Positions 20,895-28,271 of a stretch of 42,626 nt of DNA are shown piece by piece. The stretch is from Catenulispora pinisilvae. GTDB taxonomy: Bacteria > Actinomycetota > Actinomycetes > Streptomycetales > Catenulisporaceae. Numbering within the stretch: position 1 is the first letter of the stretch; each line of letters opens with the position of its first letter. The translations under genes were made by a program, and so were the position numbers. The stretch lies in assembly GCF_015356865.1 (NCBI RefSeq), contig NZ_JAAFZA010000074.1:1-42626 (forward strand), read 5' to 3'. The notes beneath the pieces are model-generated. The model was not told the origin of the DNA, made no database searches, and saw only the letters and a list, made by a program, of their open reading frames with translations.

Positions 20895-21958
20895 TGTGCT
20901 GTCCCCGCTCCCATGACCTCCGCGTAGGTGCGGCGCGCCCACGCCAGCCGCGTCCACTGCCCGGGAGCGTCGAGCGGGTGCGAGACCAGGACCGGCTCCT
21001 GCGGTCGCTCGGCCATATCCATGCCCTGCTTCCTCAGCCATTCGGCGTTGAAGACGGTCTGCTGGTAGCGGTACCCCTCGTCGGGCAGGACCGCCAGCAC
21101 CTTGCGCTCGGGATGCAGTCGCGCCCACCAGGCTGCCGCCATGAACGACGCACCGCTGGTCGGACCCATGAACAGGGCGTGCCGGCGGTACAGCGCGTGG
21201 GTGGCGCGGAACGCCTCCTCGGCGGTGACCCAGTGCACTTCGTCGTAGGCGGTGTAGTGGACGTTGTCGGGCTGGATGCTGCTGCCGAGGCCGCGCAACA
21301 CGCGGCGGGCGGCGGGCTGGCCGAAAATCGTGCTGCCGTGCGTGTCGACGCCGATCAGCCGCATCGACTCGCGTTCGGCCCGTAGCGCGCGGGCCAGACC
21401 GCCGCTGGAGCCGCCGGACCCGACCGGGCCGACCAGGCAGTCCACCGCGCCGACCGTATCGAGGACCAGGTCACCGACGATCTCGTAGGAGCGTCCGTTG
21501 TCCGGGTTGCCGTACTGGTTCGGCACGAAGCACCCCGGGTTCTCGCGGCGCAGCTGCTCCAGCCGGTCCAGGCGCGCGCCCTGGATACCGCCGGGGTGCC
21601 CGTTCTCGGCCACGATCTCGACGCGGGCGCCGAGCATCTCCAGCCGGGTCTTGAGCTCGGCGTCGACGGCGGCGTCGCCGACGATGGTGAGCGGGTAGCC
21701 ACGCAGACCGCAGACCAGCGCGAGGCCGAGGCCGAAGGTGCCGGAGGAGGTCTCCAATACCGGGGTGCCCGGGGTAAGGAGCCCGGCGGCCTCCGCCCGG
21801 GCGATGATGTAGCGGGCGGGCAGCAGCTTCATGAGGGTGAACGCCGCCGCGTAGAAGTTGTCGCTGAGCCGAATGATCCGCGGCAGCTCTGTGGCCTCGA
21901 CCACCGAGGAGAACGGCCGGCCGGTCCTGGGCGCCACGATCGCAGTTGAACTAGTCAC
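20891..21958 (-). CDS. Cysteine synthase-like PLP enzyme (diamino acid synthase candidate)
   Basis: A 355-aa fold-type II PLP enzyme. The Schiff-base lysine should be Lys44 in TLMKLLPARY, which differs from the usual TGSFKDR context of cysteine synthases. SGTFG (72-76) replaces SGNTG, and GSGGSSGG near 190 is the phosphate-binding loop. Such enzymes do beta-replacement on O-acyl or O-phospho amino acids. Beside a threonine-kinase-like gene and an argininosuccinate-lyase domain, the expected reaction is displacement of phosphate from O-phosphothreonine (or -serine) by an amine such as aspartate. This is analogous to SbnA, VioB and the diaminobutyrate enzymes. The GTG start overlaps the kinase stop by 8 bp. 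Function by context is inference; the fold is clear. Confidence 0.88.
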   Translation of the reverse strand: MTSSTAIVAPRTGRPFSSVVEATELPRIIRLSDNFYAAAFTLMKLLPARYIIARAEAAGLLTPGTPVLETSSGTFGLGLALVCGLRGYPLTIVGDAAVDAELKTRLEMLGARVEIVAENGHPGGIQGARLDRLEQLRRENPGCFVPNQYGNPDNGRSYEIVGDLVLDTVGAVDCLVGPVGSGGSSGGLARALRAERESMRLIGVDTHGSTIFGQPAARRVLRGLGSSIQPDNVHYTAYDEVHWVTAEEAFRATHALYRRHALFMGPTSGASFMAAAWWARLHPERKVLAVLPDEGYRYQQTVFNAEWLRKQGMDMAERPQEPVLVSHPLDAPGQWTRLAWARRTYAEVMGAGTAQ

Positions 21959-22850
21959 CGGTGGTGAACCTCCATTGCTCGTCGTATCCGAGATCTCGCA
22001 GCAGCCTGCGAGCCGTCTCGACCCGCGGGCCCAGGTCCGGGATGTACCGGTCGAACATGAGACCGCCGATGTCGCCGCTGTGCGCGGTGTGGACGCCGAC
22101 CGCGCCGACCTCGGTGGCGGCCGCGCAGACCGCTGCCAGGTGCGGGATCGGCAAGTGCTTCTGGTTGATCCAGGTACTCGCCGTGGCGACCTCGCCCATC
22201 AGGGCGGCGTCCTGGTCGGCCACAGCGTGGCGCAGCATGGACCGCAGCTCGTCGAAGCGGTCGATTTCCGACGTGTCGTAGCGGGCGGGCGTGAACGACA
22301 GGGTGTCGACCGGGTCACCGGTGCCGAAGCCGAGTACGTGCACCGGCGGCAGTTCGGCGCCGAAGTCCTCGATCAGCTCGCCCTCCCGGTGCGCGAACAA
22401 CACGGCGGTCTGCTCGAACATCAGCGAGTCCGAGGCCCCCTCCGCCTCGACGGTGATCCTGGCGACCGTCTCGCGCGGCAGCACCAGGCCGAAGGCATCG
22501 GCGACCGCATAGATCGACGCGAGCACATCGCTGGTCGAGGAGCCGAAGCCGCGGCACAGCGGCACGTCGCTGTCCACTTCGAGGTAACCGCCGAACCGCT
22601 CACCGGTCAGCAGCCCGACCTCGCGCAGTGCGAGCTCGGCGCCGCGCAGCGCTTTGCGCCGCCAGGCCGGGCGCACGCGCACTTGGTCGGCCGCCTCAGG
22701 GGCGAACTTCGCCTGGGCGCGATAGAGCCGGCACGGGAGGGTGACCAGCCCCCTGCGGATCCGTCCGTCGACCCGAAAGGCCCCTTGCACGACTTCACCG
22801 TGGTGGACCGGGGCGAAGGCCGCGCCGACTCTCACAGTGGTCTGATTCAT
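21951..22850 (-). CDS. GHMP-family kinase, L-threonine kinase-like (PduX-like)
   Basis: The 299-aa product has the GHMP kinase ATP-binding motif at 99-110 (CRGFGSSTSDVL), in the form seen in PduX-type L-threonine kinases, and matches their length. An early PVHHGEVVQGAF segment corresponds to the family's substrate-side N-terminus. It would phosphorylate threonine (or serine) to give the leaving group for the PLP enzyme encoded next. The ATG at 22850 has a GAGGA-type Shine-Dalgarno just upstream; a longer in-frame start at 22961 would overlap the transcarbamylase gene and add unrelated residues. The upstream gap is then 95 bp. Substrate choice between Thr and Ser cannot be settled from sequence. 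Confidence 0.85.
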   Translation of the reverse strand: MNQTTVRVGAAFAPVHHGEVVQGAFRVDGRIRRGLVTLPCRLYRAQAKFAPEAADQVRVRPAWRRKALRGAELALREVGLLTGERFGGYLEVDSDVPLCRGFGSSTSDVLASIYAVADAFGLVLPRETVARITVEAEGASDSLMFEQTAVLFAHREGELIEDFGAELPPVHVLGFGTGDPVDTLSFTPARYDTSEIDRFDELRSMLRHAVADQDAALMGEVATASTWINQKHLPIPHLAAVCAAATEVGAVGVHTAHSGDIGGLMFDRYIPDLGPRVETARRLLRDLGYDEQWRFTTGD

Positions 22851-22945
22851 GGGGTCCTCGCCCTCCCAGGAGCGCTCGCCGCCTCGAACCCGGTCCGGCA
22901 TCGCACGGCGGCTGTCCGCATAAGAGCGCGGACCGGGCGCCGGGC

Positions 22946-23860
22946 TCACGTCAGGCACCAATCGAGAACCGCCATGGCGGCGGTCATCTTGTGGTGGGCC
23001 TGGCGCCAGACCCGGCTGTCCGGGCCGTCGAGCACCGCGCCGTCGACCTCGTCGCCCCGGACGGCGGGCAGGTCGTGCAGGAACACCGTGTGCGGTCCGC
23101 GGAACCGGTCGATCAGCGCGGCGTCGACCTGGTACCCCTGGAAGGCCGTGAGCCAGTCCGGGTCGGCCTTGTCCACGCCCATGGTCTGCCAGCGGCTGGT
23201 ATAGACCGCGTCGACTCGGCCGGTGACATCGTCGAAGCTCTCATGCTGGTCGACCTGGTGCCGGCCGCCGGACAGCTCGGCCGCGGCGTCCAGCAGGCTC
23301 TTGGGCAGCCCGTAGCCCGCGGGGCAGACCAGGGTGAACCGGAACCCGGGGGTCAGCGCGGCGGCCAGCGCGAGCGCCGCGGCGGTGCTGTTGCCCTCTC
23401 CGACGTAGAGCAGGTGCCGGCCGCCGAGCTCGCCGAACTCCTCGGTCAGCGTGGCCAGGTCGGCCACCGCCTGGGTGGGGTGCTCGTTCTCAGTCAGGGC
23501 ATTGACGATGGCGGGGCGGCCGACGGCGCCGAGCCGCCGCAGGTCCGCGATGTCGCCGTTGGTCCGCACCACGAGAGCGTCGAGGTATTCGCCGAGCACC
23601 CGCGCGGTGTCCTCAAGGCTCTCGCCGGTGTTCAGCTGGAGATCCCCGGGCCCGTAGGTGATGACGCGGGCGCCGAGCCGGGTCGCCCCGGCCCAGAAGG
23701 AGGTTCGGGTCCGGGTCGAGGTCTTGAGGAACAGGATGCCGACGGCACGGTCCGCGAGGACCTTCTCGAACGGCCCCGGAGCCCCGTAGCGGACCGCGCG
23801 GCGGACCACGTCGTCGAGTTCCGCGGAGGTCAGGTCGGTCAGGGAAAGGAGATTGCGCAT
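22946..23860 (-). CDS. Ornithine carbamoyltransferase homologue with altered HCLP motif
   Basis: The 304-aa protein has the carbamoyl-phosphate site STRTRT (48-53) and HPTQ (127-130), so it should be an active transcarbamylase fold. The amino-acid side differs from ornithine carbamoyltransferase: the conserved HCLP is HDLP (262-265), replacing the substrate-contacting cysteine by aspartate. The QAENR region reads QAHHK, and the SMG loop reads QTMG (225-228). A different amine acceptor is therefore likely. In viomycin and capreomycin clusters a transcarbamylase of this family acts on 2,3-diaminopropionate to give a ureido amino acid. The neighbours here suggest the same on diaminobutyrate or diaminopropionate (inference). 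The start at 23860 has no strong Shine-Dalgarno. It follows the regulator gene by 48 bp. Confidence 0.9.
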   Translation of the reverse strand: MRNLLSLTDLTSAELDDVVRRAVRYGAPGPFEKVLADRAVGILFLKTSTRTRTSFWAGATRLGARVITYGPGDLQLNTGESLEDTARVLGEYLDALVVRTNGDIADLRRLGAVGRPAIVNALTENEHPTQAVADLATLTEEFGELGGRHLLYVGEGNSTAAALALAAALTPGFRFTLVCPAGYGLPKSLLDAAAELSGGRHQVDQHESFDDVTGRVDAVYTSRWQTMGVDKADPDWLTAFQGYQVDAALIDRFRGPHTVFLHDLPAVRGDEVDGAVLDGPDSRVWRQAHHKMTAAMAVLDWCLT

Positions 23861-23908
23861 GATTAACCAATCAGTGGGGTTGGGTGGGGTGGCGACGCGG
23901 CCGGCGGG

Positions 23909-24514
23909 TCACGGCTCGGTCCGGACCGCCCGGGCCAGAACGTGGACCGGGCGGCGGTCGGCGCCGTCGTCCGGCAACTGGCGCCGGGCCCAGGTATCGA
24001 ACAAAGCGCAGACCTGCTCGCGCAGCTCGCCGAGCTCACCTGGGCTGAGCCACAGCCAGGAGTCGGTGGTGAACGCGCTGGCCCGCCAAGCCTCGTCGAA
24101 GGATTCGCGCAGCACCGTCCACGTCTGGAGCAGGGTGTCGTGCCGGTCGCGGTTGACCGCCTGCATGGCCCGCACCACAGCCTTGCTGATCGGGTCACCG
24201 GGCAGTTCCTGGGTAAGCGTGCGGTACTGCGCTGAGACCCGCCGCCAGCGGACCAAGGCCTCGGCGCCGGACTCGGGCTCGACGAGCCCGCCGTCCTGTA
24301 AGACACCGAGATGCTCCTCGACCACGGGGAGGGGCATGCCCGTCCGTTCTGCCAGCCGCGCGGCGGAGGCCGGCCCATAGACGTCGATCAGGTCGAGCAA
24401 CCGGTGGCGCAGCGGATGGGCCGTGGCAGCCACTGACCGAACACTGGTGAGGTGGTGCGGCCCTTGAGTCCCCGGGGCCGGCGCTGCGTCCGCCGCTTCG
24501 GGTGCGATGGTCAT
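23909..24514 (-). CDS. ArsR-like helix-turn-helix transcriptional regulator
   Basis: The 201-aa product has an N-terminal winged helix (about 25-90) beginning VAATAHPLRHRLLDLIDVYGPASAA. The recognition region is LAERTGMPLPVVEEHLGVLQDGGLV, typical of ArsR-type regulators in actinobacteria. The C-terminal half is a helical region rich in tryptophan and leucine, of unknown ligand. No metal-binding cysteines are evident. ATG at 24514 was chosen because the sequence before it, back to 24643, is low-complexity and not family-like; GAAAGG lies about 12 bp upstream. It sits between the PKS-TE gene and the precursor cassette in the same direction, with 145 bp upstream that could hold a promoter for the cassette. 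Confidence 0.82.
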   Translation of the reverse strand: MTIAPEAADAAPAPGTQGPHHLTSVRSVAATAHPLRHRLLDLIDVYGPASAARLAERTGMPLPVVEEHLGVLQDGGLVEPESGAEALVRWRRVSAQYRTLTQELPGDPISKAVVRAMQAVNRDRHDTLLQTWTVLRESFDEAWRASAFTTDSWLWLSPGELGELREQVCALFDTWARRQLPDDGADRRPVHVLARAVRTEP

Positions 24515-24659
24515 AATCGATTCAGCCTTTCGAGGTCGGGTCTCGCAGCGCAGGCAGTCGGCACCGGAGTCACCAGGTGTGCCGGCGTCGCAGGATGCGA
24601 TATCTGGAGGTGGATGCGTCACAAAGCGCTGAGCGTCGTGCACGGATTTACATCAGCGG

Positions 24660-27600
24660 TCACCGGGACGGGGTGGCTTTCGCCAGCCGGGCGGACAGTT
24701 CTCCGGCCAGACCCACCACGTGCGGTCGGGTCAGCATCGACCAGTGGTCTCCCGCGGCGGACAAGACCTCGACGGTGCGGTAGAAGCCGGACAAGTCGCG
24801 GCGCAGCGCCTCGCGGGAAGCCGAGTCCGGCGCGCCGGACCGGAACACCACGACCGGGCAGTCCACCGGGCGCGGCCGGTAGCGCAGCAGGGCGCGTGCA
24901 CATCGGGAGAGGTTGCGGCGAAGCTCGGGGGCCCGGCGCGCGAGCGCGCCGACCTGGCCGGAGCCGAACCGCACCGCGAATTCCAGCCGTACGACTTCGA
25001 GCAGCGCCGCCGGGACGGCGGCCAGCGGCCGGCCGCCGCGGCCTCGGACGAAGCCGTCGAAGCACAGCAGCACGTCGACGACCTCACCCTCCTGGAGCAG
25101 CAACCGGGCCATCTCGTGCGCGATCACCGCGCCGTAGGACCAGCCGGCGAGCGTATATGGGCCCTGCTTCTGTGCGCCGCGCACCGCATCGAGGTACTGC
25201 TCTGCCATCCGCTCGACCCGGGCTGTGGTGTATCGCCCGCCGGAAGGTTCCAGACCGAGCACCGGTCGGTCGACGTCGACCAGGTCGGCGAGCTCCAGGT
25301 AGCTGGACGCGCTGCCCATGCCGTCGGCAATCAGGAAGACCGGCCGGTCGGACGCCCCCTCACGCAGGGCGACCAGTCCCACGCTTCCCGCTGCGCGCTC
25401 GGCGCCGGACGCCGCCCCCACCAGCTCCGCCAGCCGGCCGAAGGTCGGCTGGCGGAGGAAGTCCGCGGCCGTGATCGCCGCGCCCGTGGCCTGGCTCACC
25501 TTGCTGATCAGGTGCACGGCCATCAACGACTCGCCGCCGATGGCGAAGAAATCGTCCGTCTCGTTGACCGAGGCGACGCCGAGCGAAGCGCACCACAGCT
25601 GCTCCAGGTCGCTCGGGCTGTCCGGGCTGTCCGGGCGCGGTGCGCCGTCCTGCCGGGGCGCCGCGGCGGCGGTCCGGCCGGAGTCGGGGTCCGAGGGCTC
25701 GAAGGGGTACGAGGGCAGCGCGACCACCAGCGGCTGCGCGTCGCGGGCCAGGTCGGCCACGTCGATGTCCGCGCCGCGCTCCCACAGCACGCCGACGGCG
25801 CGCAGGAGGCTGCGCTCCGGGTCCTCGGAGGCCCGGCCGAGCATCGGCACCGCGTGCCGCTCGGAGTCCCACGCCGAGTGCCGGCGCAGCGAGCCGCACA
25901 TCGAAGTGCCGGCGCCCAGCTCCAGGAAAGTATCGCAGCCCTCTGCGATCAAGGTCGCTATACCGGAGTCGAGCTGCACGGTCCGGCACAGCTGGGCGGT
26001 CCAGTAGTCCGCCGTGCCGACGGCGTCCGGATCGGCCCACTCACCGGTCAGGTTGGAGACGAAGCGCAGTTCGGGCCGGCGCGCGGCCGCCTGCTCCACG
26101 GCCCGGGCCAGGCCCAGCGCCGCGGGCCGCATCATTTCGGAGTGCGCCGCGACGGACAAGTCGAGCACGGTGACGTCCAGCCCGTCCAGCGCGCCGGCGG
26201 CCAGGCAGGCGTCGATCGCCGCCCGCGGTCCGGACACGACGGTGTTGCCGGGTCCCATGACCGCCAGACCCACGCCGGGGAACGCCGCGATCCGCTCGGT
26301 CACCTGCGCGGCGCCCGCGCGGACCGCGACCATCCGACCCGGCGGGGTGTGCAGGGCGGTCCGCGCGCGCTCGTACACGACTTCCGCACAATCGGCCGGG
26401 GTCCACACACCCGCCACCGCGGCGGCGGCATACTCGCCGATGCTGTTACCGAGCATCCCGGCGGGTGTGATCCCCCAATCCAGCAGCTGCCGGGCCAGCG
26501 CGTAGCCGAGGGTCACGAGGCCGCACTGCTGGTTGACGAAGTCCGCCAGCCAGCCGGCGGCGACCGATCCGTCCCCCACGATCGGCGACAGGTCCAGTGC
26601 GTGCGCCCGGCGGAAGATCGCCGCCATCTCGTCGAAGTGGGCGGCGAACCGCGGCAGCAGCCGATAGGCCGCGCTGCCGGCGGCGTGGTCGAGCGTGCCG
26701 TGCCCGGGGAACAGGAAGGCGACGCGGTCGAGCCGATCGCGCCGGTCCGCAGGCGGCAAGACCGGTCCGGGCGCCTGGCGCAGCGATTGCGCCGCCTCGG
26801 CCGGCTGCTCGGCGACCACGACCGCGCGGTGGTCGAACCGGCGGCGCCGGGACAGCGTCCACGACACGTCGGCGAGCGAGGACTCCGGCTCGCCGTCCAG
26901 CCGCTCGGCCAGGTTCCCGCGCATCCGGTCGAGCGCCTCCGGCGAGCCGGCCGACAGGGCCAGCATCCGGGGAGCCGGGCGCGGCACAGGACGCGGGGAC
27001 GACGGTGGCGCCTCGAGGATGACGTGCGCGTTCGTGCCGCCGATGCCGAAGGCACTGACCGCGGCCAGCGGGGTCCCGCGCTCGGGCCAGGGCTCGTGCC
27101 GCGTGCCGACCCGGAATGGGGTGGCCTCCAGATCCATCAGCGGATTCGGACGCTTGAAGTGCAACGACGGCACCAGCTCGCGGTGTTCGAGCATCAGCGC
27201 CGTCTTGATCAGCCCCACCACGCCCGCCGCGGCGCCGGTGTGGCCGAGGTTGCTCTTGACCGCCCCGAGCCGGCACCAGCCGGCCTCCTCGCGCGACAGG
27301 CGGAAGGCGTCGGTCAGCGCCTGCACCTCGACCGGGTCGCCCATCGGGGTGGCCGTGCCATGCGCCTCGACGTAGTCGATGTCCCAGGGGTCGACGTCGG
27401 CCACCTTCTGCGCCAGCAGGATCGCCTCGCGCTGCCCGGCGACGGACGGCGCGGCGAAGCCGATCTTCTCGGCACCGTCGTTGCTGAGCGCCGAGCCGCG
27501 GATGACCGCACTGACGTGGTCTCCGTCGCGCAGTGCGTCCTCCAGCCGCCTGAGCACGACCACGCCGACGCCTTCGGCCGGCACCATGCCGGACGCGTCC

Positions 27601-28271
27601 GCGTCGAAACTGCGGCTCCGGCCGTCGCGGGAATTGGTGCCACCCTCCATATAGAGGTAGCCGGTGCTGCCGAATCCGGCCAGGCCGACTCCGCCGGCGA
27701 GCACCGCGTCGGTCTCGTACGCCTGCAAGCTCTGGATCGCCAGGTGGACTGCGGTCAGTGAGGTCGAGCAGGCGCTCTGTACGGTGAACGCGGGTCCGCG
27801 CAGCCCGACCTTGTAGGCCACACGGGTGGCCAGCATGTCACGGCTGCTGCCCAGCGCCCGCAGCATCGGATCGCCGTCCGTGGGCGGGTCGCAGTCGTCG
27901 CTGCCGCCGTAGACGCCGATCGGGCCGGCGAAGCGGGCCGGGTCGATCCCGGCGTCGTCCAGCGCCGCGGCCGCGCACTCCAGGAAGATCCGCTGCTGCG
28001 GGTCGATCATCGCGGCCTCGGCGCGCGAGTAGCCGAAGAACCGCCAGTCGAAGGACCGAGCCGTCGGCAGCATGCCGCGCGAGGGGACGTAGTCAGGACG
28101 GCGGATGAGCGCCGGGTCGGCACCGGCGGCGAGCAGCGCGTCCTTGTCGTGGTGGGTGACACCCTCGGTACCGGACCGCAGCAACGACCAGAACGCGGCG
28201 AGGTCGCCCGCTCCCGGTACACGCACCGCCATCCCGGTGACCGCTACCGCTCCGTCGAGGTACGAGTTCAT
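24660..28271 (-). CDS. Type I polyketide synthase with terminal thioesterase, KS-AT-ACP-TE
   Basis: The 1203-aa protein has KS (about 6-420; Cys168 in SACSTS, EAHGTAT, KSNLGH). The AT (about 510-810) has nucleophile Ser610 in GNSIG, where the usual histidine of GHSxG is asparagine, with VAAHS downstream. The ACP has IGGESL (Ser915), and the type I TE has GWSYG (Ser1045) and a final GDHWSM histidine. It is the only integrated release domain in the window, so it should be the last station. No reductive or methyltransferase domains are present, so a beta-keto thioester reaches the TE. Free beta-keto acid, decarboxylated ketone or a tetramate-type ring are possible products. ATG at 28271 has GGAGGGAG just upstream and overlaps the A-PCP stop (ATGA). 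Confidence 0.94.
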   Translation of the reverse strand: MNSYLDGAVAVTGMAVRVPGAGDLAAFWSLLRSGTEGVTHHDKDALLAAGADPALIRRPDYVPSRGMLPTARSFDWRFFGYSRAEAAMIDPQQRIFLECAAAALDDAGIDPARFAGPIGVYGGSDDCDPPTDGDPMLRALGSSRDMLATRVAYKVGLRGPAFTVQSACSTSLTAVHLAIQSLQAYETDAVLAGGVGLAGFGSTGYLYMEGGTNSRDGRSRSFDADASGMVPAEGVGVVVLRRLEDALRDGDHVSAVIRGSALSNDGAEKIGFAAPSVAGQREAILLAQKVADVDPWDIDYVEAHGTATPMGDPVEVQALTDAFRLSREEAGWCRLGAVKSNLGHTGAAAGVVGLIKTALMLEHRELVPSLHFKRPNPLMDLEATPFRVGTRHEPWPERGTPLAAVSAFGIGGTNAHVILEAPPSSPRPVPRPAPRMLALSAGSPEALDRMRGNLAERLDGEPESSLADVSWTLSRRRRFDHRAVVVAEQPAEAAQSLRQAPGPVLPPADRRDRLDRVAFLFPGHGTLDHAAGSAAYRLLPRFAAHFDEMAAIFRRAHALDLSPIVGDGSVAAGWLADFVNQQCGLVTLGYALARQLLDWGITPAGMLGNSIGEYAAAAVAGVWTPADCAEVVYERARTALHTPPGRMVAVRAGAAQVTERIAAFPGVGLAVMGPGNTVVSGPRAAIDACLAAGALDGLDVTVLDLSVAAHSEMMRPAALGLARAVEQAAARRPELRFVSNLTGEWADPDAVGTADYWTAQLCRTVQLDSGIATLIAEGCDTFLELGAGTSMCGSLRRHSAWDSERHAVPMLGRASEDPERSLLRAVGVLWERGADIDVADLARDAQPLVVALPSYPFEPSDPDSGRTAAAAPRQDGAPRPDSPDSPSDLEQLWCASLGVASVNETDDFFAIGGESLMAVHLISKVSQATGAAITAADFLRQPTFGRLAELVGAASGAERAAGSVGLVALREGASDRPVFLIADGMGSASSYLELADLVDVDRPVLGLEPSGGRYTTARVERMAEQYLDAVRGAQKQGPYTLAGWSYGAVIAHEMARLLLQEGEVVDVLLCFDGFVRGRGGRPLAAVPAALLEVVRLEFAVRFGSGQVGALARRAPELRRNLSRCARALLRYRPRPVDCPVVVFRSGAPDSASREALRRDLSGFYRTVEVLSAAGDHWSMLTRPHVVGLAGELSARLAKATPSR

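Noticed and set aside
22946-23860. Housekeeping arginine biosynthesis (ornithine carbamoyltransferase plus argininosuccinate lyase)
   Set aside because: The lyase is fused to an ATP-grasp domain, the transcarbamylase lacks HCLP, no argininosuccinate synthase or argG-like gene is present, and both are packed with a kinase and PLP enzyme in an NRPS operon.
24720-27761. 1013-codon open frame antisense to the terminal PKS gene
   Set aside because: It mirrors a well-supported KS-AT-ACP-TE gene, has no recognisable motif, and its composition is that expected from the complementary strand of high-GC codons.
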